Source: Haliscomenobacter sp038240665
GTDB taxonomy: Bacteria; Bacteroidota; Bacteroidia; Chitinophagales; Saprospiraceae
DNA length: 13,522 nucleotides
Assembly (NCBI GenBank): GCA_038240665.1
Contig: JBBRGN010000121.1
Span: 1 to 13,522 of the forward strand
Direction: 5' to 3'
Numbering within the stretch: position 1 is the first letter of the stretch; each line of letters opens with the position of its first letter. The notes beneath the pieces are model-generated. The model was not told the origin of the DNA and searched no databases. It saw nothing but the letters and a program-made list of their open reading frames with translations. The position numbers were made by a program, and so were the translations under genes. Positions 1 through 6,680 of this stretch are shown piece after piece.

Positions 1-679
1 CGATACGGTGGGGCAATGTGGTGGCACCAGAAGTACCCACGATCAACAACAGCCCAGTTTCCTTGGCCGTGCGCAGCGAGCTGTAGAGTTTAAAATATTT
101 TTCATCGTACGCTTCATCAAACCACAGCACGTGTGGCCGCAGCAAATTGCCGCATTTTGGACAGCGGAGCAGTGCTATTTGTTCAAGAGTCAGTTCCTGG
201 CCGCGCTCCAAAGGGATATCGGGAAACGGGTACAATTGGGTGCTACATTCACTGCCACAACGCGATCTTTCCAGCGTACCGTGGATAAAATAAGTCCGCT
301 CCTCGGAGGAATGGGCTTTGAGGTGTAAGCCATCGACATTTTGCGACACCAAACGAAAACGGTCTTCGAAAATGGTTTCTAGTTGTTGGATGGCGACATG
401 ACCAATGTTGGGCTTGGCTTGGGCGCACATGGTGTAACGGTACAAAAACCATTTCCATACTTCCATTGGTTTGGCGCTAAACATCCGGTAAGTACCCATT
501 TCTTCGGGGGTGTAATTGGCGGAACCTACCGTCCAGAAACCGTCTTTGTCGCGAAAAGTAGGAATGCCGCTATCCGCAGAAAGGCCTGCCCCAGAGAGCA
601 CCATCAGCTTTCGCTGACCAGCATAGAACTCGGCGAGGCCGGATTGTAAGGCCGTAGTAAGGTAGTGATAGGGTGTCAT
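1..679 (-). CDS. Sir2-family NAD-dependent protein deacylase (sirtuin), C-terminus cut by window edge
   Basis: Reading the minus strand from the ATG at 679-677 gives 226 codons with no stop before the window edge, so the 3' end is missing. Sirtuins remove acyl groups from protein lysines using NAD+. Visible motifs are the NAD-binding GAGLSADSGIPTFRD (residues 30-44), QNVDGLH (113-119), the catalytic His in HG (133-134), a zinc site from C141/C145 and C173/C176 (CPKC), RPHVLWFDE (181-189) and VGTSG (214-218). The first Cys pair is spaced C-x3-C rather than the usual C-x2-C. I do not see the YxxR pair that marks CobB/SIRT5-type desuccinylases in the expected region, so plain deacetylase activity is slightly favoured; this is inference. 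The start lies 19 bases after the stop of the upstream gene, which suggests one transcript. It is probably cytoplasmic. Family assignment is firm; substrate is unknown. Confidence 0.95.
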   Translation of the reverse strand, partial: MTPYHYLTTALQSGLAEFYAGQRKLMVLSGAGLSADSGIPTFRDKDGFWTVGSANYTPEEMGTYRMFSAKPMEVWKWFLYRYTMCAQAKPNIGHVAIQQLETIFEDRFRLVSQNVDGLHLKAHSSEERTYFIHGTLERSRCGSECSTQLYPFPDIPLERGQELTLEQIALLRCPKCGNLLRPHVLWFDEAYDEKYFKLYSSLRTAKETGLLLIVGTSGATTLPHRI

Positions 680-698
680 TGGCGGATTAATTAAGTGT

Positions 699-1436
699 CT
701 ATTTCAAGCGCTCAAATGGATCTTTCTCCAATCCTATCTCTCCAAAACTTTGACCATTTTTCAAATCCTTGATCGAAAACCCTAGTTTCCCGCCGCGTCG
801 CTCGGATACCCAGGCACCGGTTTTTAATTGTTTCCATTCGCCCCAAGGAACTTTCAACCCACCGATGGGCAGCACTTTGACCCACATTTTCCAGGCCACT
901 GGTCGGCCTTTGTCATCCAGAATCCACAGGTAAGCATCCCCAGGCGTAACGCCGCCGCTAGCATACGCGACCATCAGGTGGTCTTGGCCTTTTTTGTCTT
1001 TTACGATCGAACGGGTAACGCCAGCGTCAAAAATTTTGGTGGGAGCAATGAACCAGAATGAGTCGTTGCAAAAAATCGACCAAGCTTCCTTGAGCTGTTT
1101 TTTGGCTTCCTCACCGCTGAGTTCCAGGTTTTTTTCCCATACCCGTCCCGTTTGAGTATTCATGTTCAGCAAAATTTCTTGTTTGCCTTTGTGCAATTGT
1201 AGAAAGTTGCGGTATTTGTCCCACAAAAATTCATGGCCAAATACGCTCCAGTGAATCAGTCGCGTCGAGTCCCAAGCTGGAATATTGATAGCGGCAGCCA
1301 TTTTTTTGGCGAGGGCTTCTGCGGCTGGGCCGGTTTGCCCAGTTGGGCGGGGCGAATGCAGCAAAAAACCGCTGAGACCTAAGCCGCCAACGATTAATAC
1401 AAGGAGGAGCAAAAGCGCGATGGTAATTTTTTTCAT
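699..1436 (-). CDS. Membrane-anchored Trp-rich protein of unknown function
   Basis: This is a 245-residue protein from the ATG at 1436-1434. A longer reading frame continues upstream to 1535, but its first 33 residues are not signal-like, whereas the chosen start gives MKKITIALLL followed by a hydrophobic segment (about residues 4-26), i.e. an N-terminal anchor or uncleaved signal. There is no lipobox Cys. The rest should be outside the cytoplasmic membrane. It holds about a dozen tryptophans, many in the last third (W171, W182, W185, W198, W201, W209) within alternating hydrophobic stretches and a GDAYLWILDDKGRPVAWKM segment. That pattern resembles beta-strands of LolA/LolB-like lipoprotein-sorting folds, but I cannot assign a family. 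No catalytic motif is evident. It is followed after 19 bases by the sirtuin gene, so the two probably share a transcript. No clear Shine-Dalgarno site is seen. Confidence 0.75.
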   Translation of the reverse strand: MKKITIALLLLLVLIVGGLGLSGFLLHSPRPTGQTGPAAEALAKKMAAAINIPAWDSTRLIHWSVFGHEFLWDKYRNFLQLHKGKQEILLNMNTQTGRVWEKNLELSGEEAKKQLKEAWSIFCNDSFWFIAPTKIFDAGVTRSIVKDKKGQDHLMVAYASGGVTPGDAYLWILDDKGRPVAWKMWVKVLPIGGLKVPWGEWKQLKTGAWVSERRGGKLGFSIKDLKNGQSFGEIGLEKDPFERLK

Positions 1437-1542
1437 TTGGTTGTTGTTGAATCTTTCTTTAAAAATACCTGGGAAACGGATAAAGTTGTAGCCCAGACTA
1501 AAATAAAAATGCAACAAATCGTGCTTTGAGCACAAACAAAAC

Positions 1543-1571
1543 TTGGAATAAGCAATAAACCTTTATTTTTG
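1543..1571 (+). promoter_or_regulatory. Predicted Bacteroidota-type promoter for the glycosyltransferase gene
   Basis: TATTTTTG at 1564-1571 fits the Bacteroidota -7 consensus TAnnTTTG exactly. A TTG at 1543-1545 lies 18 bases upstream, inside the usual 17-23 base range for the -33 element. Transcription would start around 1577-1580, leaving a very short leader before the ATG at 1591. The T-rich context makes a chance match possible. Confidence 0.5.
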
Positions 1572-1590
1572 CCGCACAATCTCCGTTCAA

Positions 1591-2349
1591 ATGTACAAAG
1601 GCAAGAAAGTAATCGTTGTCCTCCCGGCTTACAATGCCGAACTTACGCTCCTCAAAACTTACGACGAAATTCCCCTCGATCTGGTGGATGAGGTGGTACT
1701 TTGTGATGATGCCAGTCGCGACAAAACGGCTGAACTGGCGCGTAGTATTGGCATCCAGCACGTGATCAAACACGAAAAAAACAAAGGGTATGGCGGCAAT
1801 CAAAAAACGCTGTACCGCAAAGCGCTGGAATTAGACGGCGACATCATCATCATGTTGCATCCAGATTATCAGTACACGCCCAAGTTGATACCAGCCATGG
1901 TAAACATCATCGGCGAAGACCTGTATCCGGTAGTGCTGGGTTCGCGGATTTTGGGCAAGGGAGCCTTGGAAGGGGGGATGCCAGTCTACAAATACATCGC
2001 CAACCGTTTTTTGACCTTTGCACAAAATGTATTGGTCAATTACAAGTTATCGGAATACCACACCGGTTATCGCGCTTTTAGCCGACAGGTGTTGGAAGGC
2101 ATCAATTTTGAAGAGAACTCCGATGATTTTGTTTTTGACAATGAAATGCTCTCGCAGATCATTTATGGTGGGTTTGCCATCGCTGAAGTAACTTGTCCGA
2201 CGAAATATTTTGAGGAAGCATCATCCATCAACTTCAGGCGCAGCATGAAGTATGGTATTGGTGTATTGCGGGTGTCGCTGGGGCATTTTTTGCAACGTAC
2301 AGGCATGGCTAACTATAAGATGTACCGAGTACCAACGGTAAAATCTTGA
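1591..2349 (+). CDS. Family 2 glycosyltransferase (polyprenyl-phosphate sugar transferase-like)
   Basis: A 252-residue GT-A enzyme that transfers a sugar from a nucleotide donor, probably to a lipid or glycan acceptor at the inner face of the membrane. Motifs in order: the N-terminal strand VIVVLPAYNAE (7-17), the nucleotide-binding acidic pair in LCDDASRDKT (37-46), the metal-site region MLHPDYQYTP (88-97) in place of a strict DxD, GSR (117-119), HTGYRAFSR (157-165) and DNEM (183-186), the likely general-base region. This order matches DPM1/GtrB-like GT2 proteins. It lacks the C-terminal membrane helices found in GtrB, so it is the short soluble or peripheral form. The gene stands alone: the sirtuin pair diverges from it and nadB converges on it. 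Substrates cannot be read from the sequence. Confidence 0.9.
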   Translation: MYKGKKVIVVLPAYNAELTLLKTYDEIPLDLVDEVVLCDDASRDKTAELARSIGIQHVIKHEKNKGYGGNQKTLYRKALELDGDIIIMLHPDYQYTPKLIPAMVNIIGEDLYPVVLGSRILGKGALEGGMPVYKYIANRFLTFAQNVLVNYKLSEYHTGYRAFSRQVLEGINFEENSDDFVFDNEMLSQIIYGGFAIAEVTCPTKYFEEASSINFRRSMKYGIGVLRVSLGHFLQRTGMANYKMYRVPTVKS

Positions 2350-2353
2350 CCTA

Positions 2354-2418
2354 CAGAACAGAAGAAAGCTTTAGGTGTCGGAATAGTTGAATCTCTCCGA
2401 CACCTATATATTGTTCTG
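2354..2418. terminator. Nested inverted repeat between convergent genes, likely bidirectional terminator
   Basis: A perfect 10-bp stem, TAGGTGTCGG (2372-2381) with CCGACACCTA (2397-2406), encloses a 15-base loop. Outside it a second perfect arm pair, CAGAACA (2354-2360) and TGTTCTG (2412-2418), can close the structure. It starts 4 bases after the glycosyltransferase stop and ends 7 bases before the nadB stop. There is no strong U-run on either side, so termination efficiency is uncertain, but its place between two converging genes supports a shared 3'-end role. Confidence 0.6.
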
Positions 2419-2425
2419 AACGGGT

Positions 2426-4027
2426 TTACATCACGATGGTCTGTACAAAAGGCAATTTATCCGGATAATCTGTGGTAAAGTGCAACCCTCGGCTCTCGCG
2501 GCGCATCCGCGCTGATCGCGTAATCAAGTAAGCGATGGTAATCAAATTGCGCAATTCGCAGAGTTGCGGGCTAATCGTGGTGGTATTGTACAGGTCTTCG
2601 GTTTCTATATACAGCAATTCCAACCGATCTAGCGCCCGTTTCAAACGTACATTGGAGCGCACAATGCCCACATAACTGCTCATTACTTCCTTGAGTTCTT
2701 TCAAACTTTGGGTGATCAATACCATTTCTTTGGGATCCATGGTGCCACTGGCATTCCAATTTGGGATGCCGCTTTGAAGGTTCCAAGAATCGACCCTTGC
2801 CACTACATCGGTGGCAATACGGTGAGCAAAAACCATGGCTTCGAGCAATGAATTGGAAGCTAGTCGATTGGCCCCATGCAGCCCCGTACAGGTACACTCG
2901 CCCACAGCGTACAAGCGATTCAAGGTACTGCGCCCCATTTCATCCACTTTAATGCCGCCACACATATAATGGCAAGCTGGTACCACCGGGATCATGTCCT
3001 TCATGGGATCAATGCCGATGGTTTTGCATTTTTCATAAATGGTCGGAAAATGGGCGATAAACGCCTCCGGATCTAGGTGCCGACAATCCAAAAACATACA
3101 TTCCTCCCCGCGGATCTTCATCTCGTTGTCGATGGCGCGGGCCACAATATCACGTGGCGCTAGAGATTTGCGCGGGTCATATTTTTCCATGAACTCTTCC
3201 CCTTCCCGCGACTTGAGGATGCCGCCAAATCCACGCACGGCTTCAGATACCAAAAATACGGGGTTATCTCCCCCTGGATTGTACAACGCAGTAGGGTGAA
3301 ATTGTACAAACTCCATGTTTTCCGTCCAACCCTTGGCGCGGTAAGCCATGGCAATGCCATCGCCAGAAGCGATGACCGGATTGGTGGTACTGCGGTACAC
3401 TTGTCCGGCCCCGCCAGTAGCTACCACTGTAGCTTTGGCCAAAAAAGTTTCAATGTCTCCGGTTTGTTTGTTGAACACATAGGCGCCATAGCATTCAATG
3501 TCTTTGCGCAAGCGGGTGACGGTGTGCCCCAAGTGATGTTGGGTGATGAGGTCTACCGCAAAATAATGCTCGTGGACGTGAATATTAGGAATGCTATCCG
3601 CCTTAGCGATCAGTGAGCGCTGCATTTCCCAGCCTGTTAGGTCCTTGTAGTGGAGGATACGGTTTTCGGAATGACCGCCTTCCCGCCCCAAATCGTAATC
3701 ATTATTGGTTTTTTTATCAAACCGAGCGCCCCAATCAATGAGTTCGCGTACGCTATCGGGGCCTTCCTTTACCACGATGTCCACGATGACTTCATTACAG
3801 AGGTCGTCGCCGGCATCAAGCGTATCTTCATGGTGTTTTTGGAAAGAGTCAGTATCAGTTTCCCACACTGCCGCTACGCCGCCTTGGGCATAACGTGTAT
3901 TGCTTTCTCCCTCAATGGTCTTGGTGAGAACGTCAATTTTTAGATCAGGTCGGGCTTGGGCAATTTTGATAGCGGTGGTCAGTCCGCCGATCCCGGAGCC
4001 AATAATCAGGACATCGGTTTCGATCAT
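2426..4027 (-). CDS. nadB: L-aspartate oxidase
   Basis: A 533-residue flavoprotein, close to the length of Escherichia coli NadB. It oxidises L-aspartate to iminoaspartate, the first step of de novo NAD synthesis, which NadA then condenses with dihydroxyacetone phosphate to give quinolinate. Seen: the FAD dinucleotide-binding GSGIGG (10-15), NTRYAQGG (43-50), GREGGHS (114-120), VATGGAGQVY (202-211), the substrate-pocket QFHPTALY (242-249), SEAVRGFGG (261-269), PRDIVARAID (291-300), CHYMCGGI (352-359) and the FAD-binding GECTCTGLHGANRLASNSL (376-394). These separate NadB from fumarate reductase/succinate dehydrogenase flavoproteins, as does the lack of partner subunit genes. The ATG at 4027-4025 directly precedes the FAD-binding strand. 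nadA and nadC are not in the window. A T-tract/A-tract palindrome lies just before the start. Confidence 0.96.
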   Translation of the reverse strand: MIETDVLIIGSGIGGLTTAIKIAQARPDLKIDVLTKTIEGESNTRYAQGGVAAVWETDTDSFQKHHEDTLDAGDDLCNEVIVDIVVKEGPDSVRELIDWGARFDKKTNNDYDLGREGGHSENRILHYKDLTGWEMQRSLIAKADSIPNIHVHEHYFAVDLITQHHLGHTVTRLRKDIECYGAYVFNKQTGDIETFLAKATVVATGGAGQVYRSTTNPVIASGDGIAMAYRAKGWTENMEFVQFHPTALYNPGGDNPVFLVSEAVRGFGGILKSREGEEFMEKYDPRKSLAPRDIVARAIDNEMKIRGEECMFLDCRHLDPEAFIAHFPTIYEKCKTIGIDPMKDMIPVVPACHYMCGGIKVDEMGRSTLNRLYAVGECTCTGLHGANRLASNSLLEAMVFAHRIATDVVARVDSWNLQSGIPNWNASGTMDPKEMVLITQSLKELKEVMSSYVGIVRSNVRLKRALDRLELLYIETEDLYNTTTISPQLCELRNLITIAYLITRSARMRRESRGLHFTTDYPDKLPFVQTIVM

Positions 4028-4033
4028 GGTTTG

Positions 4034-4050
4034 GTTTTTTTCAAAAAAAC
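4034..4050. repeat. T7-C-A7 palindrome in the nadB leader
   Basis: GTTTTTTTCAAAAAAAC is a perfect 17-base inverted repeat around a single central base. It ends 6 bases before the nadB start codon. Similar tracts occur before atpH, atpA and grpE. Confidence 0.7.
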
Positions 4051-4384
4051 AACTTAAAATGGCAGCGTGCTTTCCTTCAAGCAGCCTTACGGGATCAGCA
4101 AAATCGCTGGGTCAAAATTGGCAACTTATTACTGACCCTTTGCTTTTACCAACAATCTTAGTCAGCTTTAGGTCAAAAAAAGACTGTTTTTGTGCAAAAA
4201 AAAGCAGCAATGAAGGAAAGTTACCGGAAATATAATTTGGTATGATGGATTTACAACCATAAGCTGTTTGGTAGTTTTCAAATTTTTCAGGATTCTACCT
4301 CATTTGTTTTGGCAAAACGCTGCTAACCGATTTTATCTCAGGATATCGACCCGCAACACTTACTGAGAAAAAAAGTAATTTTCC
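4051..4384. other. Gene-free stretch between nadB and atpB
   Basis: I see no supportable gene in this AT-rich divergent intergenic region. Apart from the nadB leader palindrome on one side and the atp promoter on the other, it holds an imperfectly placed hairpin, GGGTCA (4109-4114) with TGACCC (4133-4138), followed by a pyrimidine-rich run. I searched both strands for the TAnnTTTG box. No exact copy is present for nadB, so its promoter is not located. atpI and atpZ, which often precede atpB in other phyla, are absent here. Confidence 0.6.
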
Positions 4385-4416
4385 TTTCGCTAAAAAGGGT
4401 AAAGTGTATACCTTTG
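4385..4416 (+). promoter_or_regulatory. Predicted promoter of the atpBEFHAG operon
   Basis: TACCTTTG at 4409-4416 matches TAnnTTTG exactly. A TTTC at 4385-4388, one mismatch from TTTG, lies 20 bases upstream where the -33 element is expected. Transcription would begin near 4422-4425, giving a roughly 30-base leader that contains AGAGGG just before the GTG at 4456. The position also argues against a TTG start for atpB at 4414, which would lie inside the promoter. Confidence 0.5.
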
Positions 4417-4455
4417 CTGCGATTTGGCGAATACTTACTATTAAAGAGGGCAAAA

Positions 4456-5724
4456 GTGAAATTGAAGATACCACCATTCTGCAACATCGTGTTCCTTTTT
4501 TCTTTGATTTTGTGGAGTTTAACTCCGCTACAAGCTCAGGAATCTGAACACCATGCTGGCGGCGAAGCTGCCGAGACCTACGACCCGGTTGGTACCGTAA
4601 TGGAACACATTGCCGATGCCAATGAGTTTCACGTATGGTCGGGCATACACATTCCGCTACCTTGCTTCCTTTATGCGCCAAGTCAGGGATGGTCTTTTTT
4701 CTCATCCAGCATTTTTGAGCATGGCCACAAAGCCATCGACGGGTACGTAATCAACGAAGGCCGGGTGAACCGCGTTGCAGATCCTGCATTCCCCAAAGGC
4801 GAGGCCCATTTAGAAGGCATCGTGCGCAAGGTGGAAAAAAAGCTACTCAAGGGCAAAGAAAAAGAAGTGGACGTTTTTTATGCTGTTCATGAAGGTCAAG
4901 AATGGCTTTTGGATAAGCCCAGCACCTTAGATGGAGGGATGCTAGGCGGAGGGATTACCTCTTTTTATGATTTTTCCATTACTAAGAATGTGTTCACTAT
5001 GCTCTTGGCGGCCTTGTTGCTGATCGTATTGTTTACCACCGTATCGCGGGCTTATGTAAAAAATGCCGGTAAAGCACCATCAGGCATTCAATCCTTTTTT
5101 GAGCCCTTTTTTGTTTTCATCCGCGATGAAGTGGCACGTCCTAATATCGGCGAAAAGCACTATGAGCGTTTCCTGCCTTTTATCATGACCCTTTTCTTCT
5201 TCATCTTGTTCTGCAACCTTTTTGGTTTGCTCCCGTTTTTTCCAGGTGGTTCTAACGTAACGGGCAATTTAGGCGTTACGCTGGTTTTGGCGGTATTTAC
5301 TTTTATCATTGTCAACATCAACGGCAACGGACACTATTGGCAGCACATCTTTTGGATGCCAGGTATACCAGCTTGGGTGAAAATCATCCTTACCCCGGTG
5401 GAAGTTTTGGGTTTGATCATCAAGCCTTTCTCTTTGATGATTCGTTTGTTTGCCAACATTTCAGCTGGTCACATCATCATCCTGAGTTTGATCGGTTTGG
5501 TCTTTTTGTTTGGACAAAACGGTGCCAATTTTGCGGGTGCTGGAGCTGGGTTGGTAATCGGCGGTTTGTTTACCGCTTTCATGAACCTAATCGAATTATT
5601 GGTGGCTTTTTTGCAAGCGTTTATTTTTGCGATGCTGACGGCATCTTATATTGGCGCAGCAGTAGAAGAAGGACACCACGATCATGCGCATGATCAGCAT
5701 CACGAGGAAGCCCAAGCGCACTAA
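4456..5724 (+). CDS. atpB: F-type ATP synthase subunit a (Fo), with signal peptide, long extracytoplasmic insertion and His-rich tail
   Basis: Subunit a forms the proton half-channels beside the c-ring. I chose the GTG at 4456 because AGAGGG (4445-4450) sits 5 bases upstream and translation then begins MKLKIPPFC..., a good signal peptide with likely cleavage after LQA (residue 27). The open frame extends upstream only to a TTG at 4414 that overlaps the predicted promoter. The 422-residue product is far longer than the 271 residues of the E. coli protein. The extra part lies between HIADANEFHVW (51-61) and the first conserved membrane helix (about 178-198), and is Lys/Glu-rich. Conserved helices follow, with the essential Arg at 330 in MIRLFANISAGH and Gln 387 in AFLQAFIFAMLTASY. 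The last 17 residues contain seven His. It is first in the operon, 70 bases before atpE. Confidence 0.95.
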   Translation: MKLKIPPFCNIVFLFSLILWSLTPLQAQESEHHAGGEAAETYDPVGTVMEHIADANEFHVWSGIHIPLPCFLYAPSQGWSFFSSSIFEHGHKAIDGYVINEGRVNRVADPAFPKGEAHLEGIVRKVEKKLLKGKEKEVDVFYAVHEGQEWLLDKPSTLDGGMLGGGITSFYDFSITKNVFTMLLAALLLIVLFTTVSRAYVKNAGKAPSGIQSFFEPFFVFIRDEVARPNIGEKHYERFLPFIMTLFFFILFCNLFGLLPFFPGGSNVTGNLGVTLVLAVFTFIIVNINGNGHYWQHIFWMPGIPAWVKIILTPVEVLGLIIKPFSLMIRLFANISAGHIIILSLIGLVFLFGQNGANFAGAGAGLVIGGLFTAFMNLIELLVAFLQAFIFAMLTASYIGAAVEEGHHDHAHDQHHEEAQAH

Positions 5725-5794
5725 GCGTAAGCGCTGGTAGCTCATCCAAGTGTTGGAGAAATTGAATTTTTATCACATCATAAATATTTTTACA

Positions 5795-5989
5795 ATGGGA
5801 GCAATTGGAGCTGGAATTGCGGCACTGGGCGCAGGAATAGGCGTAGGTCTGATCGGTAGCCGCGCAATGGATGCCATCGCACGTCAGCCTGAAGCTGTAA
5901 ACGACATTCGCGCAAGCATGATCCTTACTGCCGCTTTGGTAGAAGGTGCTGCTTTGTTCGCAATCGTAGTAGGTTTGTTGGCTGGTTAA
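5795..5989 (+). CDS. atpE: F-type ATP synthase subunit c (Fo rotor ring)
   Basis: A two-helix hairpin protein that oligomerises into the rotor ring. From the ATG at 5795 it has 64 residues: a Gly/Ala-rich helix 1 (GAGIAALGAGIGVGLIG), the polar loop ARQPE (29-33) that contacts gamma and epsilon, and helix 2 with the ion-carrying Glu 50 in ALVEGAALFAIVV. The Ser/Thr after this Glu and the helix-1 Gln of Na+-type rings (for example Ilyobacter) are absent, being Gly and Val here, so proton coupling is inferred. The start is uncertain. The frame is open back to a GTG at 5750 and a TTG at 5762, which would add up to 15 residues (FYHIINIFT just before the ATG). With the ATG start, helix 1 is a few residues shorter than in Bacillus PS3. 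No good Shine-Dalgarno site decides this. Confidence 0.93.
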   Translation: MGAIGAGIAALGAGIGVGLIGSRAMDAIARQPEAVNDIRASMILTAALVEGAALFAIVVGLLAG

Positions 5990-6011
5990 TTTTAACCTGC
6001 CCAAAACGCAG

Positions 6012-6052
6012 AAAGATTGAACTGTGAGCGGTTGGCGAATGGTTCAATCTTT
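6012..6052 (+). promoter_or_regulatory. Perfect stem-loop between atpE and atpF
   Basis: AAAGATTGAAC (6012-6022) pairs perfectly with GTTCAATCTTT (6042-6052) around a 19-base loop, starting 22 bases after the atpE stop. The sequence that follows is pyrimidine-rich (TCTTGC, then a T8 run about 20 bases later), so partial termination or 3'-end protection of atpB-atpE message is possible. It lies inside the atp operon, not at its end. Confidence 0.6.
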
Positions 6053-6104
6053 TCTTGCTACCTTCCCATTTTTTTTGCTTTAAACATCAAAAATCAAGTA
6101 TACC

Positions 6105-6626
6105 ATGGCGTTAATGGTTTTTTTGGCAGACTTTTCAGTTATCAAACCCGATCCAGGGTTGATTCTTTGGACTTCCATTATCTTTTTGTTGGTATGGGTC
6201 ATCTTGGGTCGTACTGCCTTTCGTCCAATTCAAAATGCGTTGAAAAAACGCGATCAAGACATCCAAACCGCCCTTGATGAAGCCAAACTTGCCCGTGAAG
6301 AGATCGGCAAAATGCAATCGCAAAATGAGCAATTGTTGAAGCAAGCCAGCGAAGAGCGCGCTCAAATTTTGAAAGAGGCCAAAGAAGCCAAAGAAGGCAT
6401 CATCAGCGAAGCACGTGAAACGGCTAAGGAAGAAGCGCAAAAAATCGTCAATGCTGCGAAAGTAGATGTAGATCACATGCGCTTGGAAGTGCTGACCAGC
6501 ATCAAAAATGATTTGGGCGAAATGGCGCTTGACATCGCAGAGAAACTGGTGCGCAACGACTTGAAAGGCAATGCCGAACAAGTAGACTTGTCGCGCAAGT
6601 TGGTGAATGAAATCAAGTTTAACTAA
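6105..6626 (+). CDS. atpF: F-type ATP synthase subunit b (Fo peripheral stalk)
   Basis: A 173-residue stator subunit. It has one N-terminal membrane helix (about 19-38, LILWTSIIFLLVWVILGRTA) followed by the conserved FRPIQNALKKRDQDI segment and a long charged, Ala/Glu/Lys-rich helix running to about residue 145. That helix forms the right-handed coiled-coil stalk reaching the top of F1, where delta binds. Length is near the usual 155-170. The ATG at 6105 is preferred; a second ATG at 6114 would give MVFLADF and cannot be excluded. There is a single b gene and no b' copy, as expected for a non-photosynthetic bacterium with a homodimeric stalk. A 115-base gap containing a strong hairpin separates it from atpE, and 54 bases separate it from atpH. 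Confidence 0.96.
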   Translation: MALMVFLADFSVIKPDPGLILWTSIIFLLVWVILGRTAFRPIQNALKKRDQDIQTALDEAKLAREEIGKMQSQNEQLLKQASEERAQILKEAKEAKEGIISEARETAKEEAQKIVNAAKVDVDHMRLEVLTSIKNDLGEMALDIAEKLVRNDLKGNAEQVDLSRKLVNEIKFN

Positions 6627-6633
6627 AGATATC

Positions 6634-6666
6634 TTGGTAGGTTTTTTTGAAAAAAAATTCAACCAA
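6634..6666. repeat. T7-G-A8 palindrome with flanking arms before atpH
   Basis: TTTTTTT (6642-6648), G, then eight A (6650-6657) form a near-perfect inverted repeat. It is flanked by TTGGT (6634-6638) and ACCAA (6662-6666), which can pair outside it. The structure ends 14 bases before the atpH start and resembles the tracts before nadB, atpA and grpE. Confidence 0.6.
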
Positions 6667-6680
6667 CGGAAAACTCGGTC

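Noticed and set aside
828..1061. Plus-strand open frame of 77 codons within the unknown minus-strand gene
   Set aside because: It lies opposite a longer frame with a credible signal anchor and has no family features; it is a shadow.
2571..2897. Minus-strand frame of 108 codons inside nadB
   Set aside because: It overlaps NadB on the same strand in another frame, and NadB motifs are intact there.
3900..4235. Plus-strand frame of 111 codons across the nadB start and intergenic region
   Set aside because: It is low-complexity and Ser-rich, covers the nadB start and the leader palindrome, and shows no domain.
4201..4235. TATAATTTGG as an atp operon promoter
   Set aside because: The spacing between TA and TTTG does not fit TAnnTTTG, no -33 element is at the right distance, and a better match lies at 4409-4416.
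4414..4455. Upstream TTG start for atpB
   Set aside because: It overlaps the predicted -7 box and would put charged residues before an otherwise good signal peptide; GTG 4456 has an AGAGGG site at proper spacing.
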